A stretch of DNA of 64,000 nt, taken from contig NZ_CP070480.1 in assembly GCF_016924835.1 (NCBI RefSeq), forward strand, positions 124,001 to 188,000. Direction: 5' to 3'. The notes below the pieces were generated by a model. That model saw nothing but the letters and a program-made list of their open reading frames with translations, was not told where the DNA came from and made no database searches. This document shows positions 36,690 to 46,333 of this stretch, in pieces. The stretch is from Rothia sp. ZJ932 (lineage in GTDB: Bacteria; Actinomycetota; Actinomycetes; Actinomycetales; Micrococcaceae). The first letter of the stretch is position 1. Each line of letters opens with the position of its first letter. A program made the translations under genes and the position numbers.

Positions 36690-36746
36690 CGAGAGTGCAG
36701 TTTAAGACCGGCTTTCATGAGAAACCGGTCTTAAACTGCACTCTCG
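36690..36746. repeat. 22-bp perfect inverted repeat upstream of pyrE
   Basis: Arms 36690-36711 and 36725-36746 are exact complements, extended by TTTC/GAAA past one bulged C to an ATGA loop. It lies just upstream of the pyrE promoter between divergent genes, so it is not an ordinary 3'-end terminator. Confidence 0.7.
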
Positions 36747-36771
36747 ACGCTGTGAGGCTGCGACCACCCAC

Positions 36772-36777
36772 TAGACT
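36772..36777 (+). promoter_or_regulatory. -10 element of a leaderless pyrE promoter
   Basis: TAGACT ends 7 nt before ATG 36785 and no Shine-Dalgarno sequence exists; transcription would begin at the start codon. Confidence 0.55.
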
Positions 36778-36784
36778 GGGCATT

Positions 36785-37366
36785 ATGGCTAATTTTTCTA
36801 ACACCCTCCCTATTGACCAAGCACGCGAGCGTCTGCGCGAACTAATTTCTGAACTTGCTGTTGTTCGTGGCAAGGTGACCCTGGCTTCGGGTAAAGAAGC
36901 TGACTACTACGTTGATTTGCGCCGCATTACCCTGCACCATGAGGCGTCGCGTCTGGTGGGGCAGGTCATGCTTGATTTGCTCGATCAGAACGCCATCGAA
37001 TTTGAGGCTGCCGGCGGCTTGACTATGGGCGCAGACCCGGTAGGTCACGCCATCATGCGCGCTGCGGGCGATGCTGGACGCGCCATTGACACTTTTGTAG
37101 TGCGCAAGGCGCAGAAGTCCTATGGCATGGGCCGTCAGGTTGAAGGCCCCTCTGTCGAAGGACGCCGCGTGGTTGCTGTTGAAGATACCTCCACCACCGG
37201 CGGTTCAGCCTTGACCGCTGTCGAAGCTCTAAAAAAAGCTGGTGCTGAGGTTGTTGCTGTTGCCGTCATCGTTGACCGCGCAACCGGCGCTAAGGAGCAC
37301 ATCGAAGAGATAGCGGGCGTGCCCTGTTTCTACGCCTACTCCAAGGACGACCTGGGTCTGAGCTAA
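36785..37366 (+). CDS. pyrE: Orotate phosphoribosyltransferase
   Basis: A 193-aa enzyme joining orotate and PRPP to form orotidine-5'-phosphate in pyrimidine synthesis. The PRPP-binding motif VVAVEDTSTTGGSALTAV is at residues 128-145. FEAAGGLTMGADPVGHAI and VRKAQKSYGMGRQVEG are also typical. ATG 36785 is chosen for the -10 element 7 nt upstream; an upstream in-frame extension would cross the 22-bp inverted repeat and lacks a ribosome binding site. Confidence 0.93.
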   Translation: MANFSNTLPIDQARERLRELISELAVVRGKVTLASGKEADYYVDLRRITLHHEASRLVGQVMLDLLDQNAIEFEAAGGLTMGADPVGHAIMRAAGDAGRAIDTFVVRKAQKSYGMGRQVEGPSVEGRRVVAVEDTSTTGGSALTAVEALKKAGAEVVAVAVIVDRATGAKEHIEEIAGVPCFYAYSKDDLGLS

Positions 37367-37388
37367 AAAGTTTCGTTTCTTTTTCAAG

Positions 37389-37418
37389 CGCCACCGGTAG
37401 ACTTATCGGTGGCGTTTT
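37389..37418 (+). terminator. Terminator after pyrE
   Basis: CGCCACCG (37389-37396) pairs with CGGTGGCG (37407-37414), followed by TTTT. Confidence 0.8.
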
Positions 37419-37438
37419 GATGTGTAAAGGGTGAGGGT

Positions 37439-38125
37439 ATGAGTAAAGAGAACGATGCACCGGTGCAGTCTTCTGAAGTAGAGCAGGTTGAGCCGACCTC
37501 TGCTGAAGCCAACCACGTGATTGGTGTTGGCCCCTGGGAAGGCGAGTTGCCTGAAGGCGACCACTGGGATGAAGAACTCTTGCGCGAGGGTGACCGTCGC
37601 AACGTGGTGGATCACTACCGCTACTGGAAGATGGACGCGATTATCGCTGACCTTGATACTAAGCGGCACGAGTTCCACGTGGCGATCGAGAACTGGCAGC
37701 ACGACCTCAACATCGGCACGGTGGTACGTACCGCCAACGCGTTTTTGGCGAAAGAAGTACACATTATTGGTAAGCGCCGCTGGAACCGTCGCGGTGCCAT
37801 GGTTACTGACCGCTACCAGCACGTGCGTCACCACCCCACCATTGAGGACTTTTTAGCGTGGGCTGAGTCTGAGGGCATTGCTGTGATTGGTATTGATATT
37901 TTCCCGGATTCCCAGCAACTTGAAACCTACGACTTACCCGAAAAATGCGTCCTGGTTTTTGGGCAGGAAGGCCCCGGTCTTTCGCCGGAGATTCACGAGG
38001 CTGCGCAGGCGACGCTTTCCATTGAGCAGTTCGGCTCGACCCGTTCCATGAATGCTGCATCTGCCGCCGCCGTGGCAATGCACGCCTGGGTGCGTAGGCA
38101 CGTATTCGGGCAAAGGGTGAACTAG
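37439..38125 (+). CDS. TrmH/SpoU-family RNA 2'-O-methyltransferase
   Basis: A 228-aa SPOUT methyltransferase using S-adenosylmethionine on tRNA or rRNA ribose. The three SpoU motifs are present: NIGTVVRTANAF (motif 1, with Arg), LVFGQEGPGLSPE (motif 2), and IEQFGSTRSMNAASAAAVAMHAW (motif 3, knot). The N-terminal 50 residues are an acidic extension. GGGTGAGGG precedes ATG 37439. It is the last core gene before the mobile island. Confidence 0.88.
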   Translation: MSKENDAPVQSSEVEQVEPTSAEANHVIGVGPWEGELPEGDHWDEELLREGDRRNVVDHYRYWKMDAIIADLDTKRHEFHVAIENWQHDLNIGTVVRTANAFLAKEVHIIGKRRWNRRGAMVTDRYQHVRHHPTIEDFLAWAESEGIAVIGIDIFPDSQQLETYDLPEKCVLVFGQEGPGLSPEIHEAAQATLSIEQFGSTRSMNAASAAAVAMHAWVRRHVFGQRVN

Positions 38126-38376
38126 ACGCTCGCTGATCTTTGGGCGAATAAATGAGAGTGGCGGACGCGCGCCTGCCTCTCTCTGTTCCCTCGACACAAG
38201 TGGGGCTAGGTCTTTGGGCTGTGAGCATGGGGGCAATTCCTGCCATCGGGTTATATATAGTTCCTAACCAACTATTTTCTGTTTCATCTAGCCAAACGAT
38301 TATTTCTCTTAGGTAATACTATTACTCAAGTATTCCGTAGGACCATGCACCTTCTCGCTCACATGAGTTATCTTTC
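38126..38376. other. Left junction of the mobile island
   Basis: No gene. Composition changes from the local GC-rich type (with one GCGGACGC motif at 38161) to AT-rich from about 38250, so the island boundary probably lies within 38230-38376. Confidence 0.45.
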
Positions 38377-38426
38377 TGAAGTGTCCCAGGTTTTGTTCCG
38401 TTTGAGTAGATGGGAAAATCTGGAAC

Positions 38427-38744
38427 ATGCCGAAGAAATTTGATCAGGATGCCAAGGATCGGGTGCTCCGCCTTGTTGAGGACCGCATCCTGGCGGAGGG
38501 GATCTCCATGCAGGAAGCGTGCAAGATCGTGGCCCCGAAACTGGGTGTCTCGTGGCATACTGCCCGGCAGTGGGCTCAGGCGGCCCGTCGCGAAGGCAGG
38601 GCAATTGATCCTTTACCTGAAGATCTCGTTGCAGAGGTGGCCAAGCTGCGTCGTGAGAATCAGGAGCTTCGCGACACTAACGAGTTGTTGAAGGCCGCGT
38701 CAGCTTTTTTCGCCTCAGAACTCGACCCCAAACGTCGGAAATGA
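38427..38744 (+). CDS. IS3-family transposase OrfA (copy A)
   Basis: 105 aa with an N-terminal helix-turn-helix (ISMQEACKIVAPKLGVSWHT) and a C-terminal leucine-zipper-like coiled coil (VAKLRRENQELRDTNELLKAA). It overlaps orfB at ATGA; IS3 elements normally join the two by a programmed -1 frameshift. Confidence 0.92.
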   Translation: MPKKFDQDAKDRVLRLVEDRILAEGISMQEACKIVAPKLGVSWHTARQWAQAARREGRAIDPLPEDLVAEVAKLRRENQELRDTNELLKAASAFFASELDPKRRK

Positions 38745-39661
38745 TCCAGTTCATCGATGAACACCGGGATCGTTTCACAGTCGAGTTCATCTGTCAGAGG
38801 TTGAAGAGCAATCGGCAAGGTGGCTTCATTTCCTCACGCGGATACCGTCAGTCAAAAGCCCGGGGATTAAGTGCCCGCAGCCTTCGCGAGGCCGCATTGA
38901 CAAGGCGTATTGCCGAGGTTCATGAAGAAAACTACGCAGTCTATGGTATCCGCAAGATGTGGCATGCTCTACGCCGTGAAGGAATCGACATCGGCCGTGA
39001 GCAAACCGCTCGCCTGATGCGCCTTGCTGGAGTCAGTGGGAAAGGTAAAGGCCGGTTGCCTGTGACAACTCGCAGGTCCAAGGACTCGGATAATCGCCCT
39101 GACTTGGTAGGCCGTGATTTTCGTGCCCCTGGGCCGAATCGGTTATGGGTGGCTGACATTACCTACGTCCGTACCGGTAATGGGTTCGTCTACACCGCTT
39201 TTGTCACCGATGTGTACTCCCGCAAAATTGTCGGATGGGCATTATCAGATACGATGCGCACGGAAGCGTTGCCACTACAAGCACTCAACCAGGCGATTGT
39301 ATGCGCAAAGGAAACAACGGGACTGATTCACCATTCAGACCACGGCTCGCAGTATGTGAGCATTGTCTATAATGAGCGCCTTGCTGAGCATGGAATCACT
39401 GCCTCTACTGGGACAGTCGGTGACTCCTACGACAATGCTTTGGCTGAGAACGTCAACGGTTCTTACAAAAATGAGCTTATTCATAGGCGGTCGTGGACTG
39501 ACGTGGTTGATGTTGAGATTGCGACGTTTGAGTGGGTCTCGTGGTGGAACGAATCACGGCTTCACCAAAGTCTCGGTTACCGTACGCCGATAGAGGTAGA
39601 AGCAGGGTTTTGGACTGGCAATCCAAATCACGAGAGAATAGAAATCAAGGCAAATGCCTAG
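38741..39661 (+). CDS. IS3-family transposase OrfB (copy A), DDE integrase
   Basis: 306 aa with an HTH_21 region and the rve integrase core. The DDE triad is visible: Asp in WVADITYVRTG, Asp in HHSDHGSQYVS, and Glu in SYDNALAENVNGSYKNELI. Intact, so the element may be active. Confidence 0.93.
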   Translation: MIQFIDEHRDRFTVEFICQRLKSNRQGGFISSRGYRQSKARGLSARSLREAALTRRIAEVHEENYAVYGIRKMWHALRREGIDIGREQTARLMRLAGVSGKGKGRLPVTTRRSKDSDNRPDLVGRDFRAPGPNRLWVADITYVRTGNGFVYTAFVTDVYSRKIVGWALSDTMRTEALPLQALNQAIVCAKETTGLIHHSDHGSQYVSIVYNERLAEHGITASTGTVGDSYDNALAENVNGSYKNELIHRRSWTDVVDVEIATFEWVSWWNESRLHQSLGYRTPIEVEAGFWTGNPNHERIEIKANA

Positions 39662-39767
39662 GAACAAAACCCGGGGCACTTCATTCTAGACGGTAGAATC
39701 TTCCTAGCCACCCCTAAAGATGAATACCAAGGCAAAACAGGTCAGGCACGGAAGAGCAGGTTGGATA

Positions 39768-41690
39768 ATGGCGAAAAAAGAAGCTGAAATTGATTTCTGG
39801 GTAGCTACTCAGCTTAAAGACGCAGGGATTGACTTCGATATTCAAGGAAGTAACGTCTTAGAGATAAACGAAGCCCTAAAATCAGCATCGAAAAAGCAGA
39901 CAGGGAACGCTGGGTTTCCCGAATTCGTTGCAGTCATAGACGATTTTGTGCTGGTAATTGAAGATAAATCAAACCAAAACAAACACATCAAACTAAACGA
40001 AAATGGCATAATTTCAACTAACACAAAGGATACTGTAAATTATGCCGTCAACGGTGCATACTTCTATGGTAAACACATAGCCCAAAACAGCAATTTTAGA
40101 AAAGTTTTTGCAGTCGGCGTATCCGGCAATGAAAAATATCATTCCATTACCCCTCTCTGGGTAGATGATAGAGAGGGTTACAAGACCCTACCTGATATAG
40201 AGTCGTTCATTTCTTTCTCCCCGGAAAATATCAAGGAATATTACACAAGAAATGTCCTAGAAGAACCTACATCGTTTGAAAAAACGACTGAACAGATACT
40301 TAAGGATGCCGCTGAACTCCACGACTATCTGCGAACCTATGGGACTCTAAAGGACCAGGATAAGCCCTTAGTTGTGTCTGCGATACTGCTTGCCTTGGAC
40401 GAAATCGAAAAAGATATGTTCAGCATTAAAAGTCTCAGGGGCGACCAAGTAGATACTGCACGGGATGGAGATAAGATCTTCAATGCAGTAAAAAGTCGCT
40501 TGACCCGCTCTAATGTCGGACCAGATATAAAAAGAGACAAACTACTCTCTGAATTTTCAATACTGACCACCAGTTTCAGATTGAATGAAGTAAACACATC
40601 CCTCAAAAAGACTCCACTTAAATTCTTTACTGAATTTTTATACGAGAGAATTTTTAAGAGCATAAAGTATCAAGAAACCTCCGAAGACTTTATCGGGCGT
40701 TTCTATGGTGAGTTTATGAGTTATTCAGGTGGAGATGGACAGTCGCTGGGCATCATCCTGACTCCAAAGCATATTACCGACCTCATGTGCGATCTTGTAG
40801 ACATAAAACCTGACGATAAGGTACTAGACCCTACATGTGGCACTGGTGGGTTTCTTATCTCTGCCATGCACAAGATGCTTGAACAGTCAGAAACCTCTCA
40901 ACAACGGAAAAATATCAAAAAAGTACAACTACATGGCTTTGAGATTCAAAGCAACATGTTTGCCGTTGCGGCTACCAACATGATTTTAAGGAAAGACGGT
41001 AACAGCAATCTTGAATGTAGCGACTTCCTAGCCAAAGACCCTGCTCAGATCCAGTTGAAAGGTGCTACGGTAGGACTAATCAATCCTCCCTACTCACAAG
41101 GATCCAAGTCTGATCCGACTCAGTATGAACTTTCGTTTGTGGAACATCTTTTGAAGTCAGTAGTAAAAGGTGCCAGAGTTGCAGCGATTATCCCGCAATC
41201 TTCACTTACAGGTAAGACATCTTCTGAAAAAGACTTCAAAAAGTCCATCCTAGAAAACCACACCCTAGAAGGTGTAATCACCTGCAACACCAGCACCTTT
41301 TACGGTGTGGGGACCAATCCTGTTATCGCTGTCTTCACAGCGCATGAACCACACCCAGAAGACCATATAAGTAAGTTCATTGACTTTAGAGATGATGGAT
41401 ATGAGACAAAAGCCCATCTCGGGCTCGTTGAGAGTGAATCTGCTAAGGATAAACAAAAACATTTAATTGATATTTGGCAGGGAAAGACCGAGGCCCCCGT
41501 AGAATTTTGCGTGGAGTCAAGAGTTGAGCATGATGATGAATGGCTACATAGTTTCTACTACTTTAATGATGCCCCGCCGATAGATGAAGATTTTGAAAAG
41601 ACAGTCGGAGATTACCTAACATTTGAATTTTCGATGATTATGCAAAACCGTCAGCATCTTTTCCAGGAGACAGACAATGATCAAAAATAA
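39768..41690 (+). CDS. BcgI-like Type IIB restriction-modification subunit A (nuclease plus N6-adenine methylase)
   Basis: A 640-aa protein combining cleavage and methylation. The nuclease motif P51-E52, twelve residues, then E65-D-K67 matches the PE-X12-EAK pattern described for BcgI. The gamma-class N6-adenine methyltransferase follows, with motif I LDPTCGTGGF at residues 353-362 and motif IV NPPY at 439-442. BcgI subunit A is about 637 aa. ATG 39768 is preferred (GAGCAGG upstream); the frame is open back to an ATG at 39720, just 37 nt from IS-A. It overlaps the specificity gene by 14 nt. No helicase/HsdR is present, which argues against Type I. The gene is markedly AT-rich compared with the host. 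Confidence 0.82.
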   Translation: MAKKEAEIDFWVATQLKDAGIDFDIQGSNVLEINEALKSASKKQTGNAGFPEFVAVIDDFVLVIEDKSNQNKHIKLNENGIISTNTKDTVNYAVNGAYFYGKHIAQNSNFRKVFAVGVSGNEKYHSITPLWVDDREGYKTLPDIESFISFSPENIKEYYTRNVLEEPTSFEKTTEQILKDAAELHDYLRTYGTLKDQDKPLVVSAILLALDEIEKDMFSIKSLRGDQVDTARDGDKIFNAVKSRLTRSNVGPDIKRDKLLSEFSILTTSFRLNEVNTSLKKTPLKFFTEFLYERIFKSIKYQETSEDFIGRFYGEFMSYSGGDGQSLGIILTPKHITDLMCDLVDIKPDDKVLDPTCGTGGFLISAMHKMLEQSETSQQRKNIKKVQLHGFEIQSNMFAVAATNMILRKDGNSNLECSDFLAKDPAQIQLKGATVGLINPPYSQGSKSDPTQYELSFVEHLLKSVVKGARVAAIIPQSSLTGKTSSEKDFKKSILENHTLEGVITCNTSTFYGVGTNPVIAVFTAHEPHPEDHISKFIDFRDDGYETKAHLGLVESESAKDKQKHLIDIWQGKTEAPVEFCVESRVEHDDEWLHSFYYFNDAPPIDEDFEKTVGDYLTFEFSMIMQNRQHLFQETDNDQK

Positions 41691-42732
41691 TCTTTCTTGG
41701 GACACTTTTTCAATCCCTGATATTTTTGATGAAATTCAGCGTGGAAAAAGATTTAAAAAATCTGATCATGTAGCCGGCAAAGTACCTTATATTTCATCAA
41801 CAGCCCTGAATAATGGCGTTGATTCGTTTGTCACACAGATACACAAAAATCGTGTATTCAAAGACTGCATCAGCCTAGCTAACAGCGGTAGTGTAGGTAA
41901 AGCCTTCTATGAGCCTTTTACTTTTGTGGCAAGTGACCACATCACCCACCTCAAAAAATCTGGCATGTCAAAATATGGTTACCTCTACCTAACTACGTCA
42001 CTTGAAAAGCAAAAATCTAATTTCAATTTCAACAGAGAAATAAACGATAAGCGGATTGAACGTCTCAAAATAGTTCTTCCTACTGATGCCTCGGGAAACC
42101 CAGCATACGACCACATGGAGGAATACACCTCCACACAGGAAAAAACCTTATTAGACCGTTATAAATCCTTCGCCCTCAAAAACTTAGAAGAAACTATCTT
42201 CAGCGACATACCCCCACTTGAAGAAAAGAAATGGGGTCATTTCCTCATTGACAGCCTTTTTATAGTCAACAGGCCCAGATACAGGACCCACCACTCATAT
42301 CAAGACGGAGAAATACCTTTTATAGCATCTGGGGCAAGGAATAATGGGGTGGTCAGATATTGCGACCCCAAGAAAGATGAAAAACTTGACTCCGGAAACT
42401 GCATCACTGTAAGCCCTGTGGATGGTAGCTCGTTCTACCAGCCTGTCGATTTTCTTGGTCGTGGCGGCGGTGGTTCCTCAATGATCATTCTCAGAAACAG
42501 ACGCCTTAATAAATACAATGGCATCTTTATTGCTGGTGCCGTACAAAAAGCATGTTCCCAATATATGTATGGGCGCATGGGGAACAGCAATAGCATAAAA
42601 CGTAAACAGATACTATTGCCCATTGATGATTCTCAGCAACCAGATTATGCCTACATTGAGCAGTATGTTAAGAATAAAATGTGCGAAAAATATAAAAAAT
42701 ATTTAGACTATTTAGAAAGTCAGAATAGATAA
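41677..42732 (+). CDS. BcgI-like specificity subunit B
   Basis: A 351-aa DNA-recognition subunit made of two related halves. Each half has a target recognition domain (VPYISSTALNNGV near residue 35, IPFIASGARNNGV near residue 210) followed by a helical linker, as in HsdS and in BcgI subunit B (341 aa). Two half-sites imply a bipartite recognition sequence, whose bases cannot be predicted. AGGAG precedes ATG 41677, which overlaps the end of subunit A, so the two are made together. Confidence 0.82.
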   Translation: MIKNNLSWDTFSIPDIFDEIQRGKRFKKSDHVAGKVPYISSTALNNGVDSFVTQIHKNRVFKDCISLANSGSVGKAFYEPFTFVASDHITHLKKSGMSKYGYLYLTTSLEKQKSNFNFNREINDKRIERLKIVLPTDASGNPAYDHMEEYTSTQEKTLLDRYKSFALKNLEETIFSDIPPLEEKKWGHFLIDSLFIVNRPRYRTHHSYQDGEIPFIASGARNNGVVRYCDPKKDEKLDSGNCITVSPVDGSSFYQPVDFLGRGGGGSSMIILRNRRLNKYNGIFIAGAVQKACSQYMYGRMGNSNSIKRKQILLPIDDSQQPDYAYIEQYVKNKMCEKYKKYLDYLESQNR

Positions 42733-42758
42733 AAATTAGCCCAGAACCCAGCTTTGTG

Positions 42759-43190
42759 CTACTGCAGGAAGTCCTCATACTGTAGGAGACGACCTAGCAG
42801 ATGTTCGCGGGCGGTTTCCAGCTGGTGTAATTCTTCGCGAAGCTTTTTGTTTCTGGCTTTTTCATTCTCTAGCTCTTTTTTCAGGATGGAGATAATGGCA
42901 GACTCCCCCGCGGTTTTGGTTGGGGTTACAGGTCGCGGGGATTTGCCTTTTTGCTGGTCAGCTAAGGTTCGGATCCTATCTGATAGTTCATCGTTTTGGT
43001 GCAGGAACTTGGTGGATACCCCTGCGGTGCGTGCTACGGATGAGAAGTTGATGTTTCCGCCATCTTTAATAAGTTGGCGGATAGCTTTTTCAGCCCTTTG
43101 CGTTGCTTGTTGGGTGCGGTTTTTACCGGCTTTCCGAAGGGCGTCGGCTCGTTTCGTTTGTGGACTGGAATCGGTGATGATATTGGGCAT
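42759..43190 (-). CDS. TnpC-like protein of a Tn554-type element (DUF6262-like)
   Basis: A 143-aa protein with an N-terminal helix-turn-helix-like region (NINFSSVARTAGVSTKFLHQ) and a C-terminal coiled coil (KKELENEKARNKKLREELHQLETAREHL). This layout, and the place directly after two tyrosine recombinase genes, match TnpC of Tn554 (125 aa), which helps orient transposition. ATG 43190 is chosen as the first Met after the tnpB stop at 43214; the longer open frame overlaps tnpB. Confidence 0.75.
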   Translation of the reverse strand: MPNIITDSSPQTKRADALRKAGKNRTQQATQRAEKAIRQLIKDGGNINFSSVARTAGVSTKFLHQNDELSDRIRTLADQQKGKSPRPVTPTKTAGESAIISILKKELENEKARNKKLREELHQLETAREHLLGRLLQYEDFLQ

Positions 43191-45098
43191 GGGGTTCTCG
43201 CTTTTTTGGTGGCTTAGCGATGGGTTCGCAAGTTGGGTTGAATGATAGGTGAGGTGCCGTCTTTGGCAGGGTTGGTGATAAGAGTAAGCGCCACACGCCC
43301 TGATGTTCCTGCCCCAGAGACTGCTTTGTTTTGGGCAGCTTCGTCTTCTAACTTGGTGATGATTGCTTCGAGTGAGGTCTTTTCGCGAAGTCTGCCGGTA
43401 AGCCACACATTCGTCTCTGGCATATCCTCACCACGCCGCGCCTTGTACTGGTTTTTACGCTCATCAATCAACGCTTCTAATCGAGTGAGCTGTTCCCGAT
43501 GCTCCTGGATATAAGAAGCATCAGTAGCAAAAGCACCACACGGCAAACAAGCATTACCCTTATCGCAACTCTGAGTCGGCGGCAGCATACAATACCCGTT
43601 GGGCAGAATACGATCTGCCCGATGATCTAACTGACTAATCTCCAAAAGGTCTTTAGCCGAAAGCCCAAGATCACGATCATCAGAACCAACCTTCTTATAC
43701 CGCAAAAACTCGGCCTCTGCGGTAGCCGCTAGAGTCTCCGCGTAGCGCATGGTCATCTCCGGTGAACGGTGCCCCAAATAGCGTTGAACCACATGCACGG
43801 GCACACCATTATTCAGCAACTCAGTTGCGCGGGTGTGGCGCAGCCGGTGGGTCTGTGAGAAGCGTAGCGGTTCACCGGCTTTATTAGTGAGTTTTACGGT
43901 CTGGTCTAGGCGTTTGAGAGTGTCAGCGTAGGAACGATAAGAGCGAGGGCGTGCGCCAGTGAAGTTGGCCCTGGGATTAGGGAAAAGATAGGGATGTTCT
44001 AGACCAGGATATTTTTCTTCCACCCAAGCTTGTTGCTCCTGGATAATGTTCACTACCGCAACATCAACCAAGATAGTAGGTTCCACCCCGTCTACTTTGG
44101 TTTGCTGGTAATTCATACGCGCGATGAAGGAGTCCTCTTGTATCTTTTCGGGGTCTACATCCAACATGGTGAGAGGTTGGAAGTCCATCATGAGGATTTC
44201 TGAGGCGCGGCGGCCTGTGAGAGCTTGAATCATCCATACACGGGCTGCTTGTTCATCCCCTACACCGCCATAGGTAGCTGGTTCTCTACCAGGAATTTCA
44301 AGAGTGATGCGCTGGTTCATCGGTGTTTTTAGAACCTCAAGGTGAGAGAGCATTACGGCTAACTCATCAGGGGTGAAGAAAGTAACCGGGTGAGCTTTTC
44401 CCTTCTTTTTACGTTTATAGGCGGGGAAGAGCCGGGTATGGTCTGCGGTAATCCCAAGCCAAGCCTTATCGTCGGTGTTTTCAGCTACGAGGTCTTTATT
44501 CTCATAGGCGAACTCGTAGAAACGTTGCAAAGTGGAGGTCACTGAACCGATGGTGGTCTCTGAGAGGGCTTTGGCGTGGCAGCCCTCCACCGGTGTTTTA
44601 AGGTAGTCAGTGAAAGCGGTGGTGAGCTTCCTTATGACTCCCAGGCTCTCACCCAGAGTCACTGGGGAATGCTGATAGGTGGTCAGGAAGCGAGAGAAGT
44701 AGTTGAGGTGGGTTACTCGTGAGGCGATGGACGTCCAGGTGTAATACTCGTAGGTGAGGGCTTGGGAGAACCAGAATCGGGTCGCTTCTTTCAACCAGGG
44801 TTGGGTAATGTGCTCTAGGCTAATGACTCTCTCTGCGTGAGGTTCATTCTCGCGTCGAGGGATACGGTTATCCAGGTGCATATTCCAGACGTCGTGCTCA
44901 TACCAGGGCTTATCTGAGCAGCGCACTGTCAGGTGCTGGTAGAGGTTTTTAGCGATGGATTCCACATTGCGCAGGTTATTGGGTGAGGGGTAGCGGTTGT
45001 TGCGTCGGTAGAAGGCGCGGGCTGCTTCACTTATCAGCCTGTAAGGTTCGATATTTGCAAGACTATAGGTGTCGCGTGAAGTGCCCCGGGTTTTGTTC

Positions 45099-46019
45099 CT
45101 AGGCATTTGCCTTGATTTCTATTCTCTCGTGATTTGGATTGCCAGTCCAAAACCCTGCTTCTACCTCTATCGGCGTACGGTAACCGAGACTTTGGTGAAG
45201 CCGTGATTCGTTCCACCACGAGACCCACTCAAACGTCGCAATCTCAACATCAACCACGTCAGTCCACGACCGCCTATGAATAAGCTCATTTTTGTAAGAA
45301 CCGTTGACGTTCTCAGCCAAAGCATTGTCGTAGGAGTCACCGACTGTCCCAGTAGAGGCAGTGATTCCATGCTCAGCAAGGCGCTCATTATAGACAATGC
45401 TCACATACTGCGAGCCGTGGTCTGAATGGTGAATCAGTCCCGTTGTTTCCTTTGCGCATACAATCGCCTGGTTGAGTGCTTGTAGTGGCAACGCTTCCGT
45501 GCGCATCGTATCTGATAATGCCCATCCGACAATTTTGCGGGAGTACACATCGGTGACAAAAGCGGTGTAGACGAACCCATTACCGGTACGGACGTAGGTA
45601 ATGTCAGCCACCCATAACCGATTCGGCCCAGGGGCACGAAAATCACGGCCTACCAAGTCAGGGCGATTATCCGAGTCCTTGGACCTGCGAGTTGTCACAG
45701 GCAACCGGCCTTTACCTTTCCCACTGACTCCAGCAAGGCGCATCAGGCGAGCGGTTTGCTCACGGCCGATGTCGATTCCTTCACGGCGTAGAGCATGCCA
45801 CATCTTGCGGATACCATAGACTGCGTAGTTTTCTTCATGAACCTCGGCAATACGCCTTGTCAATGCGGCCTCGCGAAGGCTGCGGGCACTTAATCCCCGG
45901 GCTTTTGACTGACGGTATCCGCGTGAGGAAATGAAGCCACCTTGCCGATTGCTCTTCAACCTCTGACAGATGAACTCGACTGTGAAACGATCCCGGTGTT
46001 CATCGATGAACTGGATCAT
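45099..46019 (-). CDS. IS3-family transposase OrfB (copy B)
   Basis: 306 aa, identical to OrfB of copy A, with the full DDE triad. It is intact. Confidence 0.93.
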   Translation of the reverse strand: MIQFIDEHRDRFTVEFICQRLKSNRQGGFISSRGYRQSKARGLSARSLREAALTRRIAEVHEENYAVYGIRKMWHALRREGIDIGREQTARLMRLAGVSGKGKGRLPVTTRRSKDSDNRPDLVGRDFRAPGPNRLWVADITYVRTGNGFVYTAFVTDVYSRKIVGWALSDTMRTEALPLQALNQAIVCAKETTGLIHHSDHGSQYVSIVYNERLAEHGITASTGTVGDSYDNALAENVNGSYKNELIHRRSWTDVVDVEIATFEWVSWWNESRLHQSLGYRTPIEVEAGFWTGNPNHERIEIKANA

Positions 46020-46333
46020 TTCCGACGTTTGGGGTCGAGTTCTGAGGCGAAAAAAGCTGACGCGGCCTTCAACAACTCGTTAGTGTCGCGAAGCTCCTGA
46101 TTCTCACGACGCAGCTTGGCCACCTCTGCAACGAGATCTTCAGGTAAAGGATCAATTGCCCTGCCTTCGCGACGGGCCGCCTGAGCCCACTGCCGGGCAG
46201 TATGCCACGAGACACCCAGTTTCGGGGCCACGATCTTGCACGCTTCCTGCATGGAGATCCCCTCCGCCAGGATGCGGTCCTCAACAAGGCGGAGCACCCG
46301 ATCCTTGGCATCCTGATCAAATTTCTTCGGCAT
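46016..46333 (-). CDS. IS3-family transposase OrfA (copy B)
   Basis: 105 aa, identical to OrfA of copy A; it overlaps orfB by 4 nt. Confidence 0.92.
   Translation of the reverse strand: MPKKFDQDAKDRVLRLVEDRILAEGISMQEACKIVAPKLGVSWHTARQWAQAARREGRAIDPLPEDLVAEVAKLRRENQELRDTNELLKAASAFFASELDPKRRK

Larger units (their letters stand above)
38377..39683 (+). mobile_element. IS3-family insertion sequence, copy A
   Basis: A 1307-bp element with imperfect terminal inverted repeats (TGAAGTGTCCCAGGTTTTGT at the left, TGAAGTGCCCCGGGTTTTGT read inward from the right). It has two overlapping transposase frames. The encoded proteins are identical to those of copy B at 45077-46383. Flanks share only TTC and not the 6-bp repeat seen at copy B, so one flank may have been lost by an adjacent deletion. 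Confidence 0.92.

Noticed and set aside
43191-43406. A longer start for the tnpC-like gene
   Set aside because: The extra 72 codons lie antisense-free but inside the tnpB 3' end in another frame, with no ribosome binding site; the Met at 43190 fits the gene order better.
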